This document shows positions 31,770 to 43,190 of a stretch of 64,000 nucleotides of DNA, one piece after another. The notes under the pieces are model-generated. The model worked only from the letters and a program-made list of their open reading frames with translations, was not told the DNA's origin and ran no database searches. Within the stretch, counting starts at the first letter, position 1, and every line of letters starts with the position of its first letter. The stretch lies in NCBI RefSeq assembly GCF_050003625.1, contig NC_134401.1, forward strand, positions 69,978,537-70,042,536, written 5' to 3'. A program made the position numbers and the translations under genes. This stretch comes from Haematobia irritans. Its lineage: Eukaryota; Arthropoda; Insecta; Diptera; Muscidae.

Positions 31770-32442
31770 ATTAACTAATACGACATAGTATTGCCCTTGT
31801 TTATTAGAACTTGCTGTAATCGGTGAGGCATAGAACATACCAAGTTTTTCAGAGTTACCATATCTATTTTTCCCATTCTGCCGTAATTGCAGACTTCAGT
31901 TGTATGGGTGTTGTATATTGCTTGGACTCCGCAAATACCATAGCGGATAATATGCCCCAGAGATCTTATATAGAATTTAGATCGGGACTTAGCGCTGGCC
32001 AGTCCAGTAAAGGTATATCACGAGACTTAAAAAAGTTTTTTTTTTGTGAGGCATGAAACATGGATGGGTGCGTTATCTTGATGGAAATTCCAAACTTCAC
32101 CATACAACTCATCTGCAAAATATATTAAATTGTTCTCCAATAAATCGACATATATCTTCAGGATCCATCCAAATTGAATTTGTTTTCGTCGCTAAATATA
32201 ACCGTTTCTTCATCCCAAAACTTGTATTTTTCAGCAAAAGAAATACGAGCATTTTTATGGTTTTGTGTTAAGCGCGGTTTAGGAATTTTATTTTCGTATT
32301 ATCGTGCTTTATAATTTGCTGAATTTGTTGTCTAGTCATATTCAGACCCAATTCTACTTTTATTTCTCTGCAGCTCATATTTTCGTTGGCAGCAAGTTGG
32401 CGAATATTTGGCTTTGTCCTTTGGTCAACGACTATATATAAC
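31770..32442 (-). pseudogene. Tc1-like transposase relic
   Basis: Minus strand. N-terminal helix-turn-helix QLAANENMSCREIKVELGLN (about 32395-32335), then FSDENKFNLDG with the first catalytic residues (about 32170), HQDNAPIH (about 32070), DWPALSPDLNS (about 31995-31965) and a C-terminus near 31780. The DxE/D layout with a WPxxSPDLN motif is that of Tc1 elements. Many frameshifts. The N-terminus is cut off where the LINE starts at about 32443. Confidence 0.78.
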
Positions 32443-32552
32443 TTATTCAACCGTCGGATGGAACGGACGTGTTTTTTAATAGCAGATAAACGGAAAAAAA
32501 TCGTAATAGGTACCTACTAAGAATTTCAAGTGTGGTGGGATATTAAGCCACC

Positions 32553-33773
32553 ATGCAGCGAAATTCAAAGTCATCCACTGGGTTGCTAACTTCAGGGCCC
32601 AGTGGACGGGTATCGACTGGAGTTATAAATTTGGGCAATGACCAAGAGTTAGGCCCAATTAGTCGACCTGCAGACGGGTCGACAGGCGGCGACACTATGA
32701 CAAGTCGAACTTTTTCTAAGGTAACGACATCAAAAGGAGGTAATCCCTCACGAAAGAGATTCAAGGAACGCAGAAATGCTTTGTTTATCCTAAAGAAGTT
32801 AGGATCAGTCGGCCCAAGCACGCTGTCGGCTGAACAAAGCGATTCCTTAAAATGGACTCAAGGAATTCTTGAGGCTGGAAAAAGGGAACGATCACCGGAT
32901 GAGCTGCCATCCTCCAAACGGGATCAAAGATCGTTTGCCTCAGTTGCTAAAGACAACCTTGTGATGTCTATCATTAATAAAGGAGCATTGGACGGTACGG
33001 TTCCAAAGCAAAAATGGGGAAATTGGGAATGCTGTCTGTCGTTTACGCACAGGTGTGGAAAAGCTTCCCGGTCCAGATCCTCGACACCAAGAGGCTGGTT
33101 GGTGTCAAGGTCGATTTAAGCTAGTCGCATTTGAGGACCAGAGGTCTACAGAATGTTTTAAAGCTGCTCTGATACTAATTGGGGAAGTTTGGGAAGGAGC
33201 TGCTCTAGAGTTAGTCGAGAAGAAAGACATACCGGCTAGACCTAGAGCACATGCGTGGATACCTGCAAACCCTTCTGACCCTGAATCTATTTTAAATAGG
33301 CTGAAACGATGCAATCCCGATCTTCCAACAGCTGATTGGAAGGTTGGCATTTGGAGTAAGTGGATGGACCAAGACGGCATGCAGTGTTTATATTGAACAC
33401 TTAGTCTTTGTCACATCTAGCAAAGTCTCAGGGCCGTGTATGTTATGGCTTTCATTATATCCAAATGAAGGTATATAAAAACGATCAGCTAAAGGATTCG
33501 GAAATGGACAAGCCTCTGTCTGAATCAGTAGTAAGCGGATCCTCTTGCGAAGTCGAGGGAGATACCAAAGTTGAAGACTTGGATAGACACCGTATGCGAG
33601 AGGAGGTTTCTACTGCCTCAGAACTCACCAAACTTGAACCTATGGTTATTGCGAGAGTCACCGAGATCTCTGAAGAGGACATTATTGATGACTCGATTGA
33701 AGCGGCTGATGTGACGCTTGTTGAAAATTTCGACAGTCCTACGGATCCTCCAGATAAATCTTCATCATTGTAA
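32553..33773 (+). pseudogene. LOA-like LINE ORF1, copy C
   Basis: Nucleic-acid-binding ORF1 protein. Starts at the ATG at 32553 (MQRNSKSSTGLLTSG); key blocks are FKERRNALFILKKLGS, DSLKWTQGILEAGKRERSPD and PARPRAHAWIPANPSDPESI. The middle block resembles a domain seen in ORF1 of dipteran LINEs (possibly DUF4780-type; not verified). Frameshifts near 33050 and 33390 split it into three frames. The end (KSSSL) overlaps the start of ORF2. Confidence 0.75.
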
Positions 33774-36572
33774 GGTTGCATGTGCTGCCTTAAAAGTTCT
33801 ACTGCTGAAAGGGGACATAGATATAGTTCTTATTCAAGAACCATATGTTTATAGAAACAAAATATGTGAATTAAGTACTCCGGGGTTCAAACTATTGCAG
33901 TATACTGGTAATGATGGAGGAGCTTCTCAGATCATCGCTACATCAGTTTCAAATTTGATGTTCATATCACCAAGACCATATTTCCGCCAAATGTTAGGAA
34001 AGCTAACTGGAATAAGTATAGGGAATCGTTCAATATGATGATACCGGAAATAACAGAGACAAATATGAGAAATGTGCAAGATATCGAACACGCAGTGGAG
34101 GTGATTACTAAGGCCTTCAACATCTCAGTGAAAGCTGCATGCCCTAGAGGGAAGCTAAGGCTTCCAGACTACGGAAAGTGCTAGCATCCACGAACTCCGC
34201 TCCAGGTTTCATTAAAACATCGGAGGGCAATTGGACAACGTCCAGTGAGGAGACGCTGGAGGATACTATTGGACACACATGGAAATCAGACTGTTGAACC
34301 ATGTACTGGCGGTGCCACAGTGGCTCAGCGAGGAAATTGTATCGGAATCTAGAATAAAATGGACGTTAAATAGCTTTGGACCATTCAAATCCCCCGTACC
34401 TGATGGAATTACTCCGGCGGAGTTACAAGCAGTGACTGACAAAATTATCCCCTGGTTGTCGGCGATATATAAAGGATGTATCAACTTATCATATATCCCA
34501 GGAAAGTGGAGGGAAACAAAAGTCGTTTTCATACCTAAAGCGGGAAATGCCTCTTATTCGAGGGCGAAGGATTTCCGACCAATCAGCTTATCCTCCTTCC
34601 TACTTAAGACTCTGGAGAGGATGATAGATATCTATCTTAGAACTAGCATCGATTCAAGTTTGTTCTCGGAACGACAGCATGCATACTCGAAGGGCAGGTC
34701 TACTGAGACCGCATTACATGAACTAGTCAGCTTTATTGAAAGCTCTCTATCTGTCAAAGAATACACAATCGTGGCGTTTCTAGACATCGAAGGGGCGTTC
34801 AATAATGTCCATCCGAGATCGATATTAAATGGACTGACAACTCTGAATGTTGATCCATGTATACTTAGGCTGTTAGACGAACTGCTAATGAAGAGACGTA
34901 TTTCGGCCACACTAGGACAAGCAAACATACAAAGGTATGTGAACAGAGGCACTCCCCAAGGAGGAGTTCTATCACCTCTTCTTTGGAATGTTGCCATAAA
35001 TAACCTTCTGGTTACCCTAGAAAAAGAAAGGTGGCATACGCAGATGATGTGGCTCTAGCAGTCAGGGGAAAATTCCCATCCACAATCAGAGATATTATTC
35101 AGAGTGCCCTCCGGATGACTGAGAAATGGGCGAAAGGCAATGGTCTTGGGGTAAATCCTGCAAATACAGAGCTAGTCATGTACTGCAAAGATCGCAAAAC
35201 TCCAACGGTTAGGCCCATTTCCTTAGGGGGTATTGAAATTCCCTTTAGTGAGTGTGCAAAATACCTTGGCGTTATTTTAGACAGGAAGCTGAACTTTAAG
35301 CTTAATGTTGAAGAAAGGGCGAGGAAAGCAACGGTAGCTTTATACTCGAAGGCAATAGGGAAAAAGTGGGGACTAAAACCAAAAATTGTGCATTGGCTAT
35401 ACACGGCAGTGGTTAGACCTATCATGCTATATGGTGTTGTAGTCTGGTGGCCGGCACTTCACCAGCCAACAAGTTTAGACAAAGTTCAGCGTATGGCGTG
35501 CTTGTGTATCTCAGGTACATTCAGCAAGACAGGAACAAATTCCCTTAATGTCATACTGCATCTATTGCCTTTAGACATTTTGGCCAAACAGTCAGCTGCA
35601 ACAACGGCTGTTGCGCGAGCTATCGCTGCGGTCGGAAAAAAGATACGGTCACAGTCCGGTCCTCAAAATAATGCCAGATGTGCCCAACGTATTGGATTAC
35701 ACTTTGGTGAGACCACTTTTCGACAATAAGTTTGAGACTCTAATTCCCAACAGTGAGGCGTGGTGTACACGGACCCCGGGGAATAAAAGATATATAGATT
35801 TCTACACTGATGGCTCCAAATTGGATGGCCAAGAGTATATTCTAAAGATCTGGAACTTCGAATAGCGAAAAGATTACCTGACCACTGTAGTGTTTTTCAG
35901 GCTGAAATATTAGCAATAAGAGAAGTGGTGAATTGGCTGAGAAGTAATGCTCCAAGCAATATTGGCATTAATATATACTCAGACAGTCAACCTGCAATAA
36001 AGTCATTGGACTCTGTGTTCCTCAACTCGAAAACGGCCATCGACTGCCGCAAATCTCTCAATGAGATGGCTGAGCAGTACAATATTCACCTAATATGGGT
36101 GCCTGGCCATAGGAACATACCGGGGAACATCGAAGCAGATGAGCTAGCATGGCTAGGAACTACCTTACATATTCCAGGGGAACTAGAATCTGTTGGTATG
36201 CCTCTGGCTACCTGCAAGCTCTTACTGCGTGAGAATGCTGTCATGATGGCAATTTTTCGATGGGAGGATTGCAAGGGTTGTAACGACCAAGCAAATATGG
36301 CCCCATTTAACTTAAACCGCACACTAGATATGCTAGTGTTCTCGAGACGCCAGATATCACTCCTGATATCTGCTATAACGGGTCGCTGCCTGATAGACGA
36401 TTTTGAAAAAACTATTGGTGCGAAGTATAATGACTATTGTATGAGCTGTCATGATGCGGAGGAAAAGGAATCAATTGAACACCTCTTGTGTGAGTGTCCT
36501 GAATTTTTTGTAAGGCGTAAGCAAATTACTGGCGGATCAGATTACTGGCGGATCTGGAAAACGTTAACTTAA
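33718..36572 (+). pseudogene. LOA-like LINE ORF2, copy C
   Basis: Endonuclease start LRILQINLHHCKVACAAL is followed by IDIVLIQEPYVYRN; then a deletion of roughly 0.4 kb near 33915 removes the middle of the endonuclease, and another near 34150 removes the linker. Reverse transcriptase blocks: SPVPDGITPAELQAV, VAFLDIEGAFNNVHP with the first catalytic Asp, and YADDVAL (35034). RNase H: FYTDGSKLD, with the segment after it disrupted, then IYSDSQPAIKS. C-terminal knuckle: CMSCHDAEEKESIEHLLCEC. The ATG present at this point in the other copies has changed to ACA. Not functional. Confidence 0.85.
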
Positions 36573-36754
36573 GCAGTCTGTTAATGTTTTTGGAACAATC
36601 TGGTTGGTTCAACAAAAGAAAATAATAGGTTCAGTGGTTAAAACTAGAAGTGCCTATATGTAATAGGTACTTTTAGTTAAATGTGGTATCACAACGGACT
36701 GAACAGTCTAAGTGAGCCTGAAATTTAATCGGGCTGCCACTTTAACCTAACCTA

Positions 36755-37925
36755 GGTGAAAGTGCTCCTTCATATGCAACAGTAAAAAATTGGGTTGCTG
36801 AATTTAAACGTGGTCGTACAAGCATTGAAGATCAACCACGTAGTGGACGTCCAAGAACAGCAACAACAACCGAAATTGTAGCCAAAGTGCATGATATGGT
36901 ATTAAATGATCGACGAATAAAGTGCGTGAAATTGCTAATATCATGGGCATCTCAAATTATCGAGTCCATTTAATTTTGCATGAAGAACTACAGATGAAAA
37001 AGCTTTCTGCAAGATGGGTGCCGCATTTGTTAACAGTCGATCAAAAACGCATAAGAATTAACATTTCTCAAGCTTGTTTGGATCGTTTTAAGCGAAATAA
37101 AATGGATTTTAAGCGAAATAAAATGATATGGTATTAAATGATCGACGAATAAAGTGTGTGAAATTGCTAATATCATGGGCATCTCAAATGATCGAGTCCA
37201 TTTAATTTTGCATGAAGAACTACAGATGAAAAAGCTTTCTGCAAGATGGGTGCCGCATTTGTTAACAGTCGATCAAAAACGCATAAGAATTAACATTTCT
37301 CAAGCTTGTTTGGATCGTTTTAAGCGAAATAAAATGGATTTTAAGCGTCGTGTCATAACTGTTGATGAGACATGGATCCACCACTATACTGCAGAGACAA
37401 AAGAACAATCCAAACAATGGACTGAAGGTGGAGGAAGCGCCCCAAAGAAGGCAAAAACAATTCAATCGGCTGGTAAGGTTATGGCAACGGTTTTTTGGGA
37501 CTTCAAAGGTATTTTATTGATTGACTATCTACAAAAGGGTAAAACAATAAATTCAGAGTACTATTGCAACCTTTTGTATCAATTATATGTACAAATTCGA
37601 GAAAAAGGTCTTGGCACAAAAAAAAATATTTTTCATGATTAAAATTATCAAATCATTTTTATTGTAGAGCTACTCCTGATGAAGCAATTCAATGTAATTG
37701 CGAAATATTGAAGAATAAGGAAACCAATACATACAACAAACGATCGCAGGCTTGAATAATTATTTTCTTTTGAATAAAAGAAAGATCGAATAAAATCAAT
37801 ATTTCTAAAATAATTTTTCATCAAGAAAACGCACCAGCGCACAAGAGTGTTTTAGCAATGGCTAAAATCAACGAATTAAAGAACGAGCTGCTTGACCACC
37901 CACTTTATTCTCCTGAAAGAAAGAA
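36755..37925 (+). pseudogene. mariner transposase with internal tandem duplication, 5' truncated
   Basis: Starts abruptly after the LINE tail with sequence encoding SYATVKNWVAEFKRGRTSIE and DQPRSGRPRTATTTEIVAKV. Then LNDRRIK, REIANIMGISNYRVHLILHE, the catalytic VDETWIHHYT (37362) and HQENAPAHKS (37815). A 232-bp segment (36896-37127) is repeated directly at 37128 onwards, duplicating the second DNA-binding region. The frame also fails near 37640, where about 0.2 kb of unrelated sequence precedes the second catalytic motif. Both inverted ends are lost; it breaks off at LYSPERK. Confidence 0.85.
36896..37340 (+). repeat. Tandem duplication of 232 bp inside mariner
   Basis: ATGGTATTAAATGATCGACG begins both units, at 36896 and 37128. 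The copies differ by only a few bases over about 200 bp (for example AAGTGCGTG against AAGTGTGTG, and ATTATCGAG against ATGATCGAG). The first unit ends with AAGCGAAATAAA repeated twice, a likely slip or recombination point. Confidence 0.85.
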
Positions 37926-37929
37926 TACA

Positions 37930-39095
37930 AGCGCTGTATAATTTCGTCCTTCGAAGAGCGGGATTTTGACGATAGACCCTAAGCAAGAATTCAAATAGCG
38001 GATAAGAGTATTTGTTCCTTGTTAGACAGAGGCGCTAACCGAAACGTCATTGGGGGTGATTTGGCCACAAATATTCAGGAAAGAAAGGAAATCAAAAGGT
38101 GTATTGGAAATGTTAAAACGTCTGATGGTAAAAGGCAGATTGTGTTAGGGACTATTGTCGTTACCTTGTGAATTTTGATTGTTTCTTCTATACGCCAGGA
38201 AGTAATATGAGGACTTTTGGAAGTTGTTTGGCCTGAAAATAAAACCGCCTTGTGTTAGTGAGTTGAACGCTACAGGTGAGGAGTTTAAGCGAGTTGTTTT
38301 AACACCAGAACAGCCACGAAAGCTTGAGGCGACAATATCTATATTTCCAAATTCAGAGGAAGAAGGGTTAGGCTGTACCGAAGTAATATAACATGAGATA
38401 TATACGGGTACATCTAAGCCAATAAAGCAGAGATATTACCCGATATAACCGGCAATGGAGAAAGAATTAGCGAAGGAATTGGACAGAATGCTAGCTCTTG
38501 GAGTGATAGAAGAGGCTCCGAATTCGCCTTGGTCATTTCCCATTGAAGTGGTACGTAAGCCGGGAAAAATTATGTGTATGTGTCTCGATAGTCGAAAATT
38601 GAATGGCGTTACGGAAAAGGATGCTTATTCGATTCCGAACATAAACGGTATACTGTCAAGACTTCCACGAGTGCACTGGATTTCGAAGATCGATTTGGAG
38701 GATGCCTTCTGGTAAGTTAAGTTGAGTGAAAACTCGAGTCAGAAGACCCAATAGGCCATTATACCAGTTCAAGCGTATGCCTTTTGGGCTCTGTAATGCG
38801 CCACAAATGCTCTGCAGGTTAATGGACATCGTAATACCTTACAATCTTATGTCTTATGTTTTCGTTTATCTTGACGACCTTTCTCAAAACTTTGAAGATC
38901 ACATTAATCCACACACATGTGAGGAAGAGTTGCTTCGCGTTAGAAAAGGTTAAATATTTAGGATATGTAGTTGGTAATGGTGTACTCCAGGTGGATGAAG
39001 ATAAAGTTAGGACCATTAAAGATTTACTAGTTCCAATGAACATTAAGCAGGTTCGAAGGTTTCTAGGAATGACGGGATGGTATCGCCGTTTTATT
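37930..39095 (+). pseudogene. Ty3/gypsy pol, part 1 (protease and reverse transcriptase)
   Basis: Begins near SLLDRGANRNVIGGDL (about 38020), a degenerate aspartic protease in which DSGA/DTGA has become DRGA. Reverse transcriptase follows: ELAKELDRMLALGVIEEAPN, ISKIDLEDAFW with the first catalytic Asp, RMPFGLCNAPQMLCRLMD, VYLDDLS (about 38868) and the thumb block KVKYLGYVVGNGV and FLGMTGWYRRFI. Frameshifts and stops at about 38160, 38390 and 38715. At 39095 a LINE interrupts it inside WYRRF; pol resumes at 45086. Confidence 0.85.
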
Positions 39096-39201
39096 ATTAT
39101 TCAACCGTCGAACTGAACGGACGTGTTTTCTAATAGCGGAGTATTTCATCGTAATAAGTACTTATTACGAATTTCACCTGTGGTGGAAATAATAAACCAC
39201 C

Positions 39202-40417
39202 ATGCAGCGAAATTCAAAGTCATCCAATGGGTTGCTAACTTCAGGGCCCAGAGGACTGGTAACGACTGAAGTTATAAATTTGGGCAGCGACCAAGAGCCA
39301 GGCCCAATTAGTCGACCTGTCGACTGGCGGTGACACTTTGGCAAGTCGAACCTTTTCTAAGGTGACGACATCAAAAGGAGGCAATCCCTCTCGAAAGAGA
39401 TTCAAGGAACGAAGAAATGCTTTGTTTATCCTAAAGAAATTAGGATCAGTCGACCCAAGCACGTTGTCGGCTAAGCAAAGCGATTCCTTAAAATGGGCTC
39501 AAGGAATTCTTGAAGCTGGAAAAAGGGAACGATCACCGGATGAGCTGCCATCCTCTAAACGTGATCAAAGATCGTTTGCCTCAGTTGCATAAGACAGCCT
39601 TGTGATTGCTATTATTAATAAAGGAGCATTGGACGGTATGATTCCAAGGCAAAAATGGGGGGAAATTGAGAACGCGATGTCTGGTGTCTACTCAGAGGTG
39701 CGAAAAAAGTTTCCCGGACCAAGTCCTCGACGGCAAGATGCTGGATGGTATCAAGGACGATATAAGTTAATAGCTTTTGCAGACCAGAGGTCTATGGATT
39801 GCTTTAAAGCTGCATTGATGCTAATTGGTGAAGTTTGGGAAGGAGCCGCTTTGGAGTTAGTCGATAAAAAAGACATACCGGCTAAACCTAGAGCACATGC
39901 ATGGATACCGGCAAACCCTCCTGATCCTGAGTCAATACTAGAGAGACTAAAAGAATGTAACCCAGATCTTCCAACCGCCGATTGGAAGGTTGGTCGTTTG
40001 GATGAGGTGGATGGACCAACACGACATGCGGTGTTTATATTAAACATAGAGTCGCTGCCACATCTAGCCCAGACCCAAGGACGCGTAAGTTATGGCTTTC
40101 ATGATATCCATATGAAGGTATACAAAAGCGATCAGCCAAAGGATACCGAAACGGACAAGCCTCCGGTAGAGTCAGCAGTGAAAAAATCTCCTAGCGAAGC
40201 CGAAGGAGACATAAAACCTGCAGACTATGGCGAAAATCATATGCGGGAAGTTTCTACAGGCTCAAGCCTCATCAAAGCTGAACCGCGGATTGTTGCGAGA
40301 GTCACCGAGATCTGTGAAGAGGAAGCCCTTGACGACTCAATTGAAGCGGCTGATGTGACGGTGGTTGAAAATTTGGATGGTTCTACGGTTCCTCCAGATA
40401 AATCTTCACCATTGTAA
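39202..40417 (+). pseudogene. LOA-like LINE ORF1, copy D
   Basis: Same protein as in the copy at 32553. Start region at ATG 39202, then an 8-bp deletion near 39320 shifts the frame. From 39338 the frame runs SRTFSKVTTSKGGNPSRKRF, one in-frame TAA at 39590-39592, then IIPRQKWGEIENAMSGVY-type sequence and KPRAHAWIPANPPDPESILE to the stop at 40417. About 360 codons of the frame are clean apart from that stop. The tail overlaps ORF2 by 41 nt if ORF2 starts at the ATG at 40377. Confidence 0.8.
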
Positions 40418-41397
40418 GGCCGCTTGTGCTGCCTTAAAAGTTCTCCTGATGAAAGGAGAAATAGATATAGTTCTTATTCAAGAACCAAACATATATAAGA
40501 ACAATATCTGTGAATTAAGCACTCCGGGTTTCAAACTTTTGCATAATACCGGTAACGACATAAATCGAGCATGTATAATTGCTAAAAACGAACTAAACTT
40601 GTTTCTGCTTCCTTCATTGAGCAATGCAGACACTGTCGTAGCCAGTCTAGAGATATCCACATGCAAATATTGGGTATCTTCGGTCTACATGGGACATGAT
40701 AGGGAGATGCCACCCTGTGCCGTTAAGACCTTAGTTGAGGAGTCACTAAAAACAAAGACAAAACTCATTATGGGATCCGATGCAAATGCACATCATAGTA
40801 TTTGGGGAAGTAGTAATACTAATGCAAGGGGAGAGTCGCTAATAGAGTTTATTTTGCGTACTAACCTGGTAGTTTGCAATAAGGGAGATGCACCAACCTT
40901 CGTCACCAGGAACAGACAAGAGGTTTTGGACGTAACGTTGACCTCTCCGGAACTGAATGATAAGATATATGAGTGGCAAGTTTTGAGGGAACATAGCTTC
41001 TCAGATCATCGTTACATCAGTTTCAGATTGGCTGTTCGTACTTCAAAGACCATATTTCCGCCAAATGTTAGGAAAGCTGATTGGAATAGGTATAGGGAAT
41101 CGTTCAATTTGATGATACCGGAAATGCCGGAGACAAATATGAGCACTGTGCAAGATATCGAACACGTAGTGGAGCGGATTACTAAGGCCTTCAACATTTC
41201 ACTGAAAGCTGCTTGCCCTAGAGGAAAGCCAAACAAAGAAAAGTCCACAAGAGCTCCGGAGGATTGGGACACTTACAAGATGAATCTGAGAGAATATAAA
41301 CGAGAACTGAGAAAGTCTCAACAAAACTCTTGGGATGATTACTGTAGCAGTATTGAGAATACGTCAGAGGCTTCCAGACTACGGAAGGTACTAGCAT
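40377..41397 (+). pseudogene. LOA-like LINE ORF2 endonuclease part, copy D
   Basis: Open from MVLRFLQINLHHCKAACAAL. Apurinic-like endonuclease motifs: IDIVLIQEPNIYKN (catalytic Glu), IMGSDANAHHSIWGS, RQEVLDVTLTSPEL and HSFSDHRYISF (catalytic Asp-His). At 41397 the sequence jumps from the linker directly into the reverse transcriptase block FLDIEGAFNNVHP, so about 0.55 kb encoding the fingers is missing compared with the copy at 34190-34770. Confidence 0.85.
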
Positions 41398-41552
41398 CGT
41401 GGCGTTTCTAGACATCGAAGGGGCGTTCAATAATGTCCATCCGAGCCCGATATTAAATGGACTGACAACTCTGAATGTTGATCCAGGTATAATTAGGCTG
41501 TTAGACGAACTTCTAGTAAAGAGACGTATTTCAACCACACTAGGGCAAGCAA

Positions 41553-43190
41553 CATATTTACTTAATACTTGCCTAACTAAGTCTACCTTCCCAACTGAAT
41601 GGAAAGTCGCGAAAATAATACCACTTCCTAAAGCTAAAAATGAGTTCAGACCAATTGCAATATTACCTTTTCTTTCAAAGGTTTTAGAGCGCATAATGAA
41701 TGAGCAGATAATAAAATACCTGGACAATTTCAAACTTCTATCTGAAAAACAATCTGGATTCCGGAAGCAAAGGAACTGTATTTCAGCGCTCACCGAAGTT
41801 ATAGAAACTATACGCCAACGACTTGATGAAAAAATGGTATCATTTCTAGTACTTCTCGACCATAGCAAAGCGTTCGACACGGTTGACCATAAAATGCTGC
41901 TATCCAAACTTAAGAAATTATTCTTTTTTTCTGAAAACGCTTGCAAGCTAATATCATCATATCTTAAATCTCGCTCACAGATAGTGTTTTTAAACAACAA
42001 ACGATCTATACCTAATAAAATATCCCGAGGAGTTCCTCAGGGATCAATCCTTGGTCCAATTCTTTTCACTATTTATATCAATGATTTGACGGAAATACCA
42101 CAAACATGTAACTTACATATGTATGCTGATGACGTACAAGTTTACACAAGTGCCCATATACACACTATTGAATCATGCATAAATGATATAAACTCAGACC
42201 TAAATCTCATACAAAATTGGGCTCGTAATAATGGTCTCCATTTAAATCCCTCAAAAACAAAATATTTGGCTATTGCAAAAAATGAAACAGTGGAAATTGA
42301 AAGTATCTCTACTAAACTATGCATTGAAAATGTTGCAATTGATTTTGTTCAATCGCATAAGAATTTGGGAATAATATTTAATTCAAAACTTACATGGTCA
42401 GATCATATTCTTAGCGCAGTCGGAAATGTTCACGGAATGCTACGAAATCTATGGGCTGTTCGGACAAGTACGCCGCAACCTATTCGAATGTTGTTAGCAA
42501 AAACATTTCTAATTCCAAAACTTTTGTACGGATGTGAAATCTTTGCAAGCTCAAACTATTCAGACTCCCAAAAATTAAAAATTGCCTACAACAACATTGC
42601 TCGATATATTTTCAACAAGCGACGCTATGACCGAATATCAGAGTATGCATATAAAATATTCAATATTAAATTCGAAAACTTGTTGAAAGTAAAATGTCTG
42701 GTTCAACTTCATAAAATAGTTTATACTAAAAGCCCACCAAACCTCTATAGCTGTATCCAGTTTGCCCGTTCGAACAGAGGACTGAAAATAATACATCCTA
42801 TGATACGATCACTAGTATCCGAAAGGCAATTCTTCATATACACTATTCGTCTTTGGAACTCCTTACCCTTCAAACTGCAAACTACAAGCAATGCTATCCG
42901 CTTTAAAAATGAATTATTTAAAATATTTTCTTAACTGTTTAACAATCTTGTTCACAATATAAAATATTGCTAACTTATAAAAATATTCAATTATTAAAAA
43001 AGAAAAATGTTATTTTAATTAATTTTCATATTCATATTTATATTAATATTTATTTGTTTCCTCCTACACCAACACATTTACACATTATTTCTGATATGAC
43101 ATGAATCTAGTACTGTAATTTATAGGATGTATCATCTTGTTGTACTAGTTTTACAAATTATTAAATAAAATAAAAAAAAAAAAAAAAAAC
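41553..43190 (+). mobile_element. Jockey/CR1-type LINE, 5' truncated, nested in LOA-like LINE
   Basis: Begins within the reverse transcriptase and ends in a 3' UTR with an A-run at 43172-43189. It interrupts the LOA-like LINE between GCAA (to 41552) and ACATACAAAGG (from about 43190); the uninterrupted form is seen at 34918-34936. The target duplication cannot be separated from the A-tail by eye. Confidence 0.88.
41555..42934 (+). pseudogene. Jockey/CR1-type LINE ORF2, C-terminal 460 residues, open frame
   Basis: Reverse transcriptase (5' truncated) with WKVAKIIPLPKAKNEFRPIA, FLVLLDHSKAFDTVDHKMLL (first catalytic Asp), ISRGVPQGSILGPILF and LHMYADDVQVYT (catalytic YADD, about 42121). The C-terminal domain follows with IRLWNSLPFKLQTTSN and the stop at 42934. 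No stop or frameshift over about 1.38 kb, so this insertion is young. It lacks ORF1, the endonuclease and the first reverse transcriptase blocks, so it cannot move alone. The open frame is continuous upstream with LOA-like sequence by chance fusion. Confidence 0.88.

Larger units (their letters stand above)
32443..36754 (+). mobile_element. LOA/I-like LINE, copy C (nearly full-length, several deletions)
   Basis: Begins with TTATTCAACCGTCGG, matching the 5' end of the copy at 39096, and ends with the shared SINE/LINE 3' end and TAACCTAACCTA. It contains ORF1, endonuclease, reverse transcriptase, RNase H and a zinc knuckle. The flanks are a Tc1 relic on the left and a mariner on the right, and no target duplication can be matched. 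LOA/I-type assignment rests on domain order (endonuclease, reverse transcriptase, RNase H, C-terminal CCHC). Confidence 0.85.

Noticed and set aside
41397..41552. Single fused gene combining LOA-like and Jockey-type reverse transcriptases
   Set aside because: The open frame crosses a deletion and a LINE insertion junction by chance; each side matches a separate LINE.
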